Origin: Hypsibius dujardini
Lineage: Eukaryota; Tardigrada; Eutardigrada; Parachela; Hypsibiidae
NCBI GenBank assembly: GCA_001579985.1
Contig: LRSR01008967.1
Span: 97,585 to 161,584 of the forward strand
DNA length: 64,000 nt
Direction: 5' to 3'
Shown in pieces: positions 49,774 through 61,937 of the stretch; the first letter of the stretch is position 1, and every line of letters begins with the position of its first letter. The position numbers and the translations under genes were made by a program. Below the pieces are notes generated by a model, which made no database searches, had not been told where the DNA came from, and worked only from the letters and a program-made list of their open reading frames with translations.

Positions 49774-52700
49774 CGGTAGAGTTATTTAGGTAAAAGGGAT
49801 CACAGTATCATCTTCCACTAAGGAAGGTTGGGTAGGAGATTTGACAGTGCTGATACAGTAATAAAATGGCCAGTAAAAGAAGAAAGCAACTCTGTTCTTA
49901 TCCCGTCTTATTAGGTAGGGTACGAGTGAGAAGCATAGGCAATTCACTTCAGCCGTGTCGTGTCCACATGGCGTGTCCCTGTAACGGGAGGCGTGACCAT
50001 AATAGTTAAACAAATGAGAGATGAGTGGTCAAATTTACACCATTCGAAGGAACCGATCTCTTTCCTTCTTGCAGGAATACTTTGTACAAAATCTGCAGAA
50101 ATATCCGAAGTCACTTATTTATCACTGTTGTGTTATAAAAACAAATTGACTTTGTGGCGGGACGCTTGACAACTACATACGGTCCATATAGTCTGGCCCA
50201 TTTAAGCGGCACGGTTCGGTTGGATACCAATCGTCCATATTATGTCGGAAGCCCATCCAGTGCGTGCTTACTATCTGTCCATTTGATCGACAGAAAAGCA
50301 GTTACAATCAGGTAAAAAGATCAAACAAGGCTCTCTTTCACTCACCCACTTTCCTAAATATCCATAGTATACTATACCTCCAGCAACCGCCAGTAATCAG
50401 TCCACTTTGCGTCCAGCGCGTGTAAGGATTTTTTTCACTTTTTGAGAGCCTCTTCCACAATAACCCATCACGACCCAACCAGTGTATAGGACAAGGAAAC
50501 TGTAGTTTACGTCATTGTACAGCTTGTATTTACGGTACTCCCAATCCTTACGTCCGGTGCAGCCTCCGATTCTAGCGTGATAGACACAACAGATGGAGCC
50601 ACACGACATCACTAAACCGACAGGTGGCAGGCAGTTGCACTCACTGTTTAGTGAAAGTGGAGTAAATGCCTTGTCTTTTCGTATTATAGCTTGTAAGTTA
50701 TACGCCGAAAGTTTTTGCGAGTCTTAGCTTAAGGTAGTAGTATCCTACTTATAGTCCACATGAATCAATTAGACACGCGAAAGCAATCGACTAGAAATTT
50801 GTCACTGCAACATTACGTGAAACGGAAGTACTTTTTGTTCCATTTGGAGTCGAAACGAAGACATATATCCTTATTTTTGCACTAACTCGGGAACCCTATT
50901 ATTATGCCCGCATGATGGGTGGATACCCCTACATCAATAGACGGACAAGCACAGATGCTAGTAACTCTGGAAGTCCGATTGCAGTCTTGATAATTGTCTT
51001 TTTGCATCACGAAAGTTTATTCGTAAGAAGCCGAGAGATCATCTTTTGAAATCGTCTGTTCATGCGTGACAAGAGGACTATTCGTATCTGGAGTGTTACC
51101 ACCACCACATTCGGGAGAGGAGAGGAAACTTGATGGACAGACAGTGAGGCAAGACAGACTTATGAGTCGGCATCTGCAGATGGAAAGAAGGAATGATGGA
51201 AGAAAGGAACGAACGACCAAGTCATCGGGATGAAATGGTAATGATCGACGTGAAAGAACTTAACTCGCTCCTCCCAATCCAGCCATCAATATCGGTCCAA
51301 GGCAGATAGGCTAATGTGATGTACAGTACAAATTGCGGCCAGCAAATTTACTGGCCGCGTGTGAGAGCTGCTCCCGTCGACTGTGATAGACAGTGTCAAT
51401 ATTTTGTCAAGTGTTCTACTTTGGCGTAGGAGCCGCGGGACCCAGTCGGCTTCTTGGGGATTATTTCTCTTCTCAATCTCATCTGCGGTTAAAAAACCAA
51501 CTTCGATTTGTTCCATTGCGGCCTTACAACCTCACCTCCCAGTGTACGCAACCGTGCAATCATTCATCAGTACTGCTGAAATGTTTTACGAACCTGTCTT
51601 TTGAGATGTATCCGATGAGGTAGTGTCTTGAAATCTTGATAATACCTTACATGAAATAAGCTTCAAGGCTACAAATAACGCACCCTCATTATTTTTGTAT
51701 GGTGGGACCAGCACAAACAAGGACCTTTTTGGCAATAGTTTATGTATTTCGTTTAAATAACCTGCATTGAAACAGAAATTAATGTCGACATATAGTCACG
51801 CCCACGCTATCTTTTTTAGTCAGAAAGCGATTTCACTCTACGTTCAGACATGTACAGTACAAATGCCGCAAAAGTTGTCAAGAGTTGTCGTTGTGACAGT
51901 CCGTACTACTAGTACTATATGTAGTGTACATATGTAGATGAAGATAATCCAGAAGGAAGGAACATCTTCCTTCAATAGTGCGAGGAAAACAGGATCCGCT
52001 TGAGCAACCGTACAGACTACAGAGTAAGTAAAACTGGATTGGAAACGCCCTGTTGTGTGTCCGCTTGCAAACGCCGTTTCGATCCGTTTCCTTCGTCGTC
52101 CTCTACCAGTCGAGTTAACTGAAGCAAGCTCCCGAATCATCCCCGGTTCAGCCATTCCCGACTAGTGCGACTACATAATTAAGTGTTTGCCTTGGCCTTC
52201 TTTCTTTACCTTGGCAATGTTTCATGGATCGCGAGTCTTATCGAAGGCACAAGTTCCATTAAGTTCCTTGCTCACTCTTTATGGTTCCGTATCGTTTACC
52301 TTTTTAGCTGTGACGACCTTTACCCATTTGTTGTATTACCTGACGGATTATTTTACCTTGGAATCCTTATTAAACCTTAGAGATGCAAATATTTCGCACT
52401 GTTTGACCTGAGATCTTTTTCCTCATTCCTTTTATTCCTTTCATTCCACAATGCATGATAGAAGACAGAATAAGCTTCATTTGAGAAGGAGGAGAGAGAG
52501 GCGCTAATCGAATTAAGCTCACTTGAAAGAAGGTGAGTGCAATCGATTACCTGGACAGACACTTGATTGATCTCCTGTTAGAGTGCTTACTAGTAGTAAT
52601 GACGCCGATTACACGGCATTAAGTTACAAGAAACAATTAAATTACATTAATTATGTAATTCTACCGTCTTGTGGGACTGTATGTGTCCTAATCACTAAGA

Positions 52701-55700
52701 TTAGTTCGACACAAAACGGTTATCCTATTTTAAGTGCAATCCGAATTGGTTGAGGACAGTAGCTTGACTTGTTCGCTCGCTCGCCGGAGGTCGATATGAG
52801 AGAAAGTACTACGTAGTAATGTGTGTCGTCATTTGACAATACTATTCAGATAACTGCCGCTGGTCACGCGCCTCTTCCTCCTTCAATCAATATTATGTCA
52901 AGACCAGGCGGAAATGAAAGACTTGTTCTTCTGTCTGGCACAGCCACATCCGTAAACAGTGGTCAGGAACCATTGAACTGTTCTTAAATAGAACAAGCAG
53001 AAAAGAGGAGCAATTCAATTTTAAGAGTCGCTCCATTAAAGATGACCAACTAGAATCGATACCCTCGGCTTGTCTAGCTTGAATCGTTTATTTCCTTGTT
53101 TCCTTCATGTGAACGATTAGGTATATAGTAAGTACATACACGATGACAAAATAAATTTTGGCAGATGGTTGATGAATTTACAAACAAATGCGCAATAATC
53201 TGTTCTTTGAAAATATATTGTAATTTCAATTTTATATTGATCAGTTGCGTACTATACGCTCAATCTTGAAAATTTTTTCACATTTTTCGACAGAAAACAA
53301 GAAGACAAATCTCACGGGCATCCTGTTTACGGCAGTGAAATCCTGTAATACTGTAGGTATAAGTATGAGTACTGACGTGAGTACTAGTACCATATAGTAG
53401 TAAACGGCGGAAGCGATATGTGCTTGCTGGAATTGAGTCATTGTGTGTTAGTGAAAAGGGGAATATTTTGTGCCCTTGCTCCTGGATTAGGCTGTTTGAG
53501 GGGCCATACAAGTCGGTCAGGGAAGAAGGGAAGAAAGAAAGGACTCGACTCGGCTCGACGGAAAGTGATCTGTTTGGCTATCAAGTGGAAAGGGAATGAA
53601 CAGGAAACGGTTAATGTAAGTCTTGCTTCACTGACTCAGCGACTCCTCGATCGAAGAAGCAGCGGAAGAAAGAAAGACATGACAAGAAAAGGCACACTGT
53701 TGACAACCGTCCCAGATTTATCTTTTGCTCTAGAAAAGATCGTTTACAAGTGCCCAGCCACATCATGGCTCCACCATTTCAATTTCACTACTGCCTAAGT
53801 CAGCCAGCAGGCTGAGTTTAAATTATCCCGCCTGTTCCTTTGTTTTATAACTAATTACAACCCTAGCCCTCGGACAGACAACACTTATCACACATTACGA
53901 TATTCATTTATATATAACCTTACATTTGCAATTTTTTGGGGAAAGGGAAAAGGAGCTTGTTGGAGTCCATCAACTACGGGAAGGAAAGATAGCATTAATA
54001 AATAAATAAAATAGTTTGCATGTACGAGATAATAATGGGGTATGGTACTCTATGACAATTGGAGCGGAAGGTGAAAGCTAAACTCTGATCTGCTGGTTGT
54101 CGGATGACTTCCCTGCTTCTATGGCAAAAGGAAATATTAAAATGTGGGAAGCAGTAGTAATAAATTAATATATCCAACTGTCAGATATATTCATCTGATA
54201 GTACAGTGACTCGTACTTTGTGTGGCAACATCGTGTGTCTCTGTCATCAGCAAAACTAGTTAAGCGAACCTCGGATGCGGATGCTTATGTTTGGACAGAG
54301 TTAGACGTCTGCTGAAAATACAGATGGTATAGTAATATAGGAAGTTGTATTAGTTAAAAACACGAAAATACTATCACTGTACACCAGAAAGCCATATACA
54401 AAAACAATACAGTACAGGCATCGGAATGGGCCTTAGAAAATGGAATGGGCATAGTGTGGACCAGTGTGGGACATCCAACACAGTTAGTTGATGCTTCGAT
54501 TATGCTTCAAATCCTGCAATGATTTGTTTGTAATTTCGATCAAGACTTAATATAATGTTATTTTTCGTACTTCCTGCGTCATTTCTTGCTAGCAGCTTAT
54601 TTGATATGAACTGCAATAAAAAAAATTCGGAGATACAAAAATATAGATCATGATATCGTTACCATCTGTCTCTTTTCGAGTTCCAATTAGTCACGGTATA
54701 ACTGTAATATTACAATGTATCGTTTACTGTACTCTGGCTCCAGTTCAGACCAGCACCACCCGTACGGTACTTTTGTCACGAAGCAGAAACCAATATATAT
54801 GCTCGGATGAAGCTGGTCCTATATATTGTACAATGGTTGAGAAATTATGACACCTTTTCATATTGTGACTGTTCATATCTGAATATAGGACAATAAAAAG
54901 AAGTGAGACCATTTGGCAAATGGATAAACCGGTCAAAATATTTATTATGGCTGATTGAGGGGCTGTCTGCTTAACGGGCTCTATACTGGTATTGGATTAT
55001 TGGTAGACATTACATTCCTTTCGGAGGAGAGATAATAATACTGCACGACCGAGTCAAGTCAGTCTCTCCAGTCTCCATCGTCTATTGGTTTCACTTTCAA
55101 TTACAGTATTTAACGCCCTATAATTCCTGTTCGACCAGTTTGAACGCGCCCGAACCAATTGGTTTCCCTTCTTTCCCGGTACGGTATGGTAGACTCTTTA
55201 TTCTTTTCCTCAAATGCCATACAAAATCCAGGAAGGTGCTTTTCATGTTCTGATGCGAGACAGGAGCTTCCTCTCGAGTGGAACATTAGAATTAGCTCGA
55301 TTGGCCTTTTCAAATCATCTTATTTTGCCGCGCTAATCTGCAAGAGCTCGCCTACATATAAATCAAGTCTCCGTCTTGATGCAACGGGTGTCCTTGTTTG
55401 TAAATATGTAACTCATAGTTTGGAGCCAGGTAAGATGGAGAATTAAATGAAAACGGACAGTATACTTATACTGCAATTTGATTTTCATATGGCCTCTAGT
55501 TGTGAGTTTTCGTATACAGATGTGCTGTCAGACCAGCCAATCAGTTCCTTGAAGAAGGAACCTTGATTTGACCAGGACATGTATGATGAGTCTGGAATTA
55601 TATAGGATGTGGTCATCGTACGACTTATGAGTGGTGAGTGGATCGATGTGTGTGAATAAGAAAGTCCCTTTTAAAATCGCCCACTTTATCAGATTCAATT

Positions 55701-56425
55701 TGGATGGTTATTACTTTCTGGCGTCCCTCCATTTAGATCCCCTGTCATAATGTTGATGAAATTTCCTGCCTTCCACACATCCACAATCCAGATCGATCAG
55801 CCGCTACAGAGAGTGCCTGCTCAATAGACTCTGGCCGAATTTTCCCCTCCTCCACATTTTCTTTCTTTCTGTCTGTCATCTATTCCGGCGGTCATCTAAC
55901 TTAGCTCCTTGTACTCGATAATCCTGGCGCCGATAAGGGACATGACCACATAATAATCATAACCACAGCGGGTAATAATTCTACCCGAATGCTAACTACT
56001 TTCCATTTCTTCCCAATCCCATTCAAAACTTAAACATTTCCCAATGTACTAGTAGTACTCGCGCTTTTCTTCCGGTCTACTTATCGTGCCACTACTTCCG
56101 CCGACTGTAATTTAATGAGCTTCTTTCCTCCATCCTTCCAGGTCACCAAAGGGTCAGGGCACACAACGTTTTGCCGACATCAACTGCACCGCTGTTACTT
56201 TTTTCTCTTTCTTCATAATTATCTATCGCAACCAGTTTAAGCTGGGGGAACGCTCTCACAACCAACAAACAAGGAGTCAATTTAATCCTGACAAAACGAT
56301 TGGTTTTTTTTTGGCGCCCTGTGGTTTGTGCAACTGCGACTATAACTCTGAGCTGAGATTATTCTGCTGCCCATGCAGAATAATTACACAGATAACACTC
56401 TTTGCGCTTGCATATATACGAAACC
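49774..56425. other. gene-poor region, no gene recognised
   Basis: About 6.6 kb in which I can support no gene, against the dense packing elsewhere. The candidates are short and unsupported: 50397-50612 minus (cysteine-containing, with YTGWVVMGYC), 51286-51516 minus (starts MEQIEVGFLTADEIEKR), 51844-52155 minus and 53418-53798 plus. None shows a known motif or splice partners. It probably carries regulatory DNA of the tolloid and ADAMTS-like genes. Four copies of TACTAGTA lie here, and two near-copies of a TGTACAGTACAAAT block (about 51322 and 51852). Confidence 0.4.
50397..50612 (-). other. short open frame, unrecognised
   Basis: A 71-codon frame begins with tandem ATGs (MMSCGSICCVYHARIGGC), contains CTGRKDWEYRKY and NYSFLVLYTGWVVMGYC, and ends with a basic tail KKILTRAGRK. 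The composition is not obviously random, but there is no known motif and no signal peptide. It may be a small gene, an exon, or chance. Confidence 0.2.
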
Positions 56426-59400
56426 ATGCCGCCAACGTCCATCCTGGTTCGCCTGCTGCTGATGTTAGTGGCAGTTTTGTTTTATCACTGCGTCGTCCCG
56501 GTAAGTGATACATCTTCTTTTGTGTGGCGCCTAGTATTAATAATAGTCGGGATTAAGCAGCAATAACGCTGGCATAAATCACTGGCCATTTTTATTATTA
56601 ATAAAATGACGCGGTTAACTTTGACAGCTGGCGGGCGCTAAGCTCCTCATCACTAACTCCTGGGACTCTAGTGGGCCTTCCAATTCGGTTGCATTTAATG
56701 ACCGCAATCAAAAGTCGTTGGCTGACACCATTGACTGGAGTTCATGGAGCAATTGGAGCGAATGCTCAAAGACATGTGACGGGGGAGCGACTTTTCAATA
56801 CCGGCAGTGCAAAGAAAATATAAAATGCAACGGACCAAAAATACGCTACAAACTTTGCAACACACAGGTGAAGTGATAAATGAGTTACTTTTTCATTAAT
56901 AAGCTCTCTCTCTCTCTGCGTGGTTTCAATAATATCATGAATGAGACTTTTTCAGCCTTGCTCTGAGGGTGTGGCCGATTTTCGCGGGCAGCAATGTGCG
57001 GCCTACAATAATATTCCCCTCAAAGGTCAACTCTACAAATGGTCACCTCACTTGAACCCCAAGAAATTGTGTGCCTTAGTTTGTCGCGGCCAGTCGCAGG
57101 ATGAGAGCATTTTACGCGAGCTTGCGCCGAAAGTGTTGGACGGAACGCGGTGTCGTGAAGGATCTTTGGATATGTGCATTAACGGAGTATGCATGGTACG
57201 TATATACTGTATTACGTACCGGCATCCCTTGTAAATAAAGTCAAGATTAATGACTAAATTATTTGCAGCCGGTAGGATGCGATCTGACTCTGGGATCGAC
57301 TTTAAGACTGGATGCTTGCGGCGTCTGTGGTGGGGACGGACGTTTGTGTGGCAGAGTATCGGCTTACCGCTGGCATTATACCAATTACTCTGACTGCTCA
57401 AGACCCTGCGGAGGAGGTAAGGATCCACTCCTTTTCTCTGATATACGGTACCCTTTAACAATCATTTTAATTTATTTTACTTTAGGACATCAAGGGACTT
57501 CTGTGGTCTGTAGAGATTCTGAGCGGAATGAGGTAGTTGAGGATCGGTTGTGTGAATCGACTCCCCGCCTTTCTCGTTCAAATGCGAGAATGCAATCAGC
57601 AGTCGTGTCATTCCCTTCCATCAAAGCATAAGTCGAGCAAGAGCCAATTGACGTCACCCTCGGGGTATCACATGTGGAGCGTCGAGTCTTGGGGTCCCTG
57701 CACTGCCGACTGCAACGGAGGCGATCAAGCCAGACGAGTCTTCTGTATGCGGCTTCTGTCCAATTCGACAAAGCAACCCGTTGGAGACTTTCACTGCACA
57801 AAGACCACTCAGCCGGCTACGGATCGACGTTGCAACCTCCATGCCTGTCCCCAGTGGCAGACTTCCTCCTGGTCACCTTGTTCCGCTACCTGCGGGAGAG
57901 GAACACAAACAAGGACGGTCAAGTGTGTCGATCATAAGGTATTTCTCAAACTTACCTGAATAAACCGTTTGTTTATACATTAGTATCGTGGCTTCTAGGG
58001 CTACGACGATGCTATGCAGTGCGAAAAGACAAGTCGACCTAGCGACAAAAAAGTGTGTAAGGTCTCACCCAACTGTGTAAATTTGGACACCGAAACTACA
58101 ATGGCCCTACCATGGGATGTTACGGTGAAACCTGAAGGTAACTCAACTTGGAAAACTGATCGAGAACCATTGTCCATTTTATGGTGGACAAGCTTGAAAG
58201 CAAAGAGGAATTTTATGTTTCCCAACAGATCCGTTTGACTTGCCCCATTCCGAGCAAGCGTTACCATTAGTCGCACCCAATCCTTATCAATGGAACGAGC
58301 AAACGGTAGGAGGTGAAGATGCGCTGAAGTTCGAGGATACACCCATGTTTGCGACTGGAGCATGGAGTGAATGCTCGGCGACATGCGGTCACGGTTACCG
58401 ATATCGATCCGTCGAGTGTAAGTTTTTTCCAATAAATCTAACACAAGAGCTCTATTATGAAACAAAAGCCTTCTATTCAAAAACTACAGTAGGGGTATTC
58501 AAAGTTCGCTTATTTGCAGCGAGTTTTTCGCTAATTCAAACTCGCTAATCTCCCTGGTTTTGCACGCCCTTGCAACGGTGAGACGAGGGCACGCCCCTTG
58601 GCTTACCTGAGGCTGTGTCTCCTTCGCTAATCTTAACTGACATGGACCACTCACAAGACAGATGCACACAATTAGCGAGCAGATAAGCGAGAAAATCAGC
58701 CGGCTGCTTTTCTCGCTTATCTTCAAAATCAGGGAGATTAGCGAGTTTGAATTAGCGAGATAATCACTGCAAATAAGCGAACTTTGAATACCCTTAGTAC
58801 AACAGAAATCTTCTTAAAAACGAAAGCTGTATCTAAAAAAAACTAAAAACAATCTTACCTCTCTCATACCAAACGCCTAGGATTAATAGTAAGTAGAAAT
58901 CAGTAAAGAAAAATAGAAAAAGAAAGTAACTAAATGAAGCAAAATGAAAAAATGGAGAAAAAGTAACGATGTCCGTTGTACTTGAACGTGTAGGCAAGCT
59001 GTACATCAAGTTCTCAGTGAAGTTGGTTCAACTCCCTGACAGCGAATGCTCTGATACTCGCCCTAACGACAGGGAACCCTGCACGAGAAGACCATGCGGC
59101 GGTCAGGCTGGCAGCGACTCTGACAAACTGGACAATTCCACCAATAATCTCATTCGTGCCAGCAGCAATGATCTCGACATTGAAAAAACTGATGGAACGG
59201 GCGTAGACGTTACATATTCCTGGGTAAGTAGGCTGTATTAGGAGCTTGTCCTATAGTGTAGAGTGTGACGTCGTGCAAACTTAATTTGCTCTTCTGTATC
59301 AGCATTATCAAGGCTATACGACATGCACTCGAACATGTCTGGGTGGAGTTCGCCATGCTGTCATTCACTGCTTTCGAGACCACGATCAGTCCCCGGTGGA

Positions 59401-61937
59401 CGAGAAGCACTGCAAGACAATTCGCCGGCCTCCAGAGCTTAAACAGAGCTGCAACGATGTGCCCTGTCCTCCCCGCTGGAATATCTCCGACTCTACACCC
59501 TGTTCGCATACCTGTAAGCACCCTCACCATAACCAGCCTCTTCACAATATTTTCCTGCTTGATAGAAAAAAGCATTCCTCAATGTGTTTTAAACTTAAAA
59601 GGTGGCGGCGGCTTCAAGACCCGAACAGTTCAATGTGTTCAGGAATTCGGATCAGATCCTGGTGACCTTCTCACAATGCCAACAGACTCGTGCCCTTATC
59701 CTCCTCCACGGACCCAGCTAGTATGCAACCCGACAGATTGTCCGGCGTCATGGGTAACATTTTCCAATATACTTTCTTGTTTGCGGGATCTGTTGTTGAT
59801 GGATCACGATTATTCCCCTAGGATCTTGGACAGTGGAGTTCGTGCTCCAAGACATGTGGAAAGGGATTGATGGAAAGGCAGGTGATTTGCCGTCAGCGAA
59901 TGGCGTCTGGTGACGTTAGAGATATTATTGAGGGGCCAGACGCAGTATGTCCGAAACCAAAGCCCAGCACAATCAAGTCTTGCCACGTCCAATCCTGCTC
60001 CGAACAACCGACTGAGTGGCGAGGAGTAACTAAACCTTCCAAGTTTAAACCCAGTACTAAGCCCCTTCCGGTCACATTGAATGTATCGCGAGGCAAGGCC
60101 AAAGCAAGCCAGCTAAAAGTCGGCGGCTCGGCTGTTTTGTATGAAGGCACCGATCTACGGCTAAAGTGTCCTGTTTTCGTTGTTCCAAATCATCCAAGGC
60201 CCTTGGTCAAATGGTTGAAGGATGGACGACCAATGGTCTTTTCAAAAAGCCAGAAGGCTCACAAGAAAATGTCCGCCTTTGGAGCGGTCAAAATCAAATC
60301 GCTCAGGCGAGCGGATGCTGGAACCTATACATGCATTGCAGGGAGAACCAGGGAAACTATTCATCTGACTGTGATACGCCGGGAAGATTCCCTGGGACAA
60401 AATCAAGCGCCAACTCAGACTAGCAATCGACCACTCTTTATCGGGAGCAACAGCAATAGCAACACCATTCAGCGATTCTACGCCAACTCCACCGATGCCT
60501 TGAGGATTCTCCAGACGGTCTCACAGAAAACAACTTTATCGCCCTTTACCTCCAACGCAATTGACTTCGATGAGGATGACTTTCGAGCAACGCCGGATCA
60601 GATGAAACGTCAGCCGGAAGTGCAAGACCGATTGGAAAGTACCACCAGCCGCTACTACCGACCGGATGAAGATGAAAATAAACGAACTAATCTGCAGCAA
60701 GGGATTAGTAAAGCTCTTGCCCTTCTACGGCGATCGCCTGACGATTTAGAGCACTTTGTAGTGGGGAGACTCCAGATGGATAAGTCAGCGGAGAGAATGA
60801 TTATTTCATCCCCATCTGGAGGGCATAAATTGGTATTCGAATGGAAGACTGGAGAATGGGGGTAAGTTCTAGTAAACGTCTTTTAATACAAGGCTAATAT
60901 CATTACATGATTCTTCTTTCCAGGCCTTGTTCTAGACGTTGTGGTGGAGATGGTTCGCAGGTGGGATTTAAAATGAACCTACAAATACTGTAGAAACAGC
61001 TACCGCTAAGGTTATCATGCATAGTATACGGGGCATAGTATGCTGTAGTATTTTTTGGTTGTTTTGCAGACTCGATCGGTGGAATGCGCAGTCCAACTAG
61101 ACGGTCAAGAAGAAATCGGAGGTGCCGACCTCTGCTCTTCTGTCGGCTTATTATTCACTATTCCGCCCTTATTGCAATTTTGCGGTTGGTCTGAATGCCC
61201 TGAATGGCGAACCGATGCATGGAACCCGGTAAAAGAACCTACTCCAACTGCTTGTCTACTATTATTTCTCGTGTTGATAGTATCTACTGGGCTTTTTCGA
61301 CGATTAGTGTGAGAAATCGGAATGTTTTGCCTTGAACACTGCCGTACAGACAAGGAACGTGACTTGTATCGCTTCCAACGGATCGACTGTCGCTCAGGAT
61401 GATTGCCTCGCTGACAGCAGACCTCGAGATAAACGCGATTGTGTCAACTACAAGTGCAAAGCCGTCTGGACTACGGGACCCTGGTCCGAGGTACGGCTTG
61501 CGTTGCATTTTATTTATACATGGACTGGGATGAGAGCTCTGAACAAGAAGAAAGAAATTCTCGGTGGTTGACAATTATTTTGTTCCATAGTGCACAGTTA
61601 GTTGCGGAAGAAATGGCATAAGAAGCCGGTTGCTGAAATGTGTTTGGTATGGAAGCAGTCGACCTGCAGGGAACATGTGCCGTAGCCTTGATCGGCCACC
61701 GGTCAAGGAGAGCTGCGAAGAGACTGCCAAATGTCCTGCCGGTGAGAATCTTAACACTCTTTATCCGGTATTTCTGTGTGATTGCTTTACTAACGAAAGA
61801 TGGTTGTCATTTCAGAACCGCCCTGTCGAGATCACTTCAAGTATTGCGACTATGCAAATTCACTTAAGCTTTGCAAGCAAAAAGCTTATAGATTGCGCTG
61901 TTGCCGGACATGTAGCTCCCATCCAAGTGTCAGATAG
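56426..61937 (+). CDS. ADAMTSL: ADAMTS-like matrix protein with Ig and PLAC domains (one frameshift)
   Basis: A secreted matrix glycoprotein of the ADAMTS-like/punctin group, with no protease domain. Coding exons: 56426-56500 (signal peptide ILVRLLLMLVAVLFY), 56628-56867 (TSP1: WSSWSNWSECSKTCDGG), 56956-57195 and 57269-57416 (ADAMTS Cys-rich: DFRGQQCAAYNNIPLKGQ, APKVLDGTRC, ACGVCGGDG), 57486-57938, 57999-58137, 58229-58417, 58994-59223, 59303-59513, 59602-59753, 59822-60861 (TSP1 repeats, then an Ig domain: LRLKCPVFVVP, LVKWLKDGRP, ADAGTYTCIAG), 60924-60960, 61070-61228, 61308-61490, 61591-61741 (more TSP1) and 61816-61937 (PLAC: CRDHFKYC, LKLCKQKAYRLRCCRTC). About 1,255 residues. The usual spacer domain after the Cys-rich region is absent. 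Exon 57486-57938 needs one base removed near 57563 to keep the second TSP1 repeat in frame; this is either a sequence error or a real lesion. Confidence 0.9.
58490..58796. mobile_element. MITE in ADAMTSL intron
   Basis: Ends GGGGTATTCAAAGTTCGC (from 58492) and, in reverse complement, AGGGTATTCAAAGTTCGC (to 58794) form TIRs. Near-identity continues inward for about 70 bp per arm (including CTCGCTAATTCAAACTCGC). TA lies outside each end (58490-58491, 58795-58796). There is no coding capacity. It sits in the 576-nt intron between exons 58229-58417 and 58994-59223. The superfamily is not certain: the ends also resemble hAT termini, but no 8-bp duplication is seen. Confidence 0.7.

Noticed and set aside
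51844-52155. Minus-strand open frame starting MAEPGMIRELASVNS
   Set aside because: No recognised domain, and its second half (FWIIFIYICTLHIVLVV) looks like translated AT-rich intergenic DNA.
53418-53798. 126-codon plus-strand open frame, basic
   Set aside because: No motif, no plausible regulatory context, and repeats of AAG/AGA bias explain the composition.
57486-57938. Explaining the ADAMTSL frame break by a short extra intron
   Set aside because: Every GT...AG pair tested either gives the wrong phase, creates a stop at the join, or removes conserved TSP1 cysteines.
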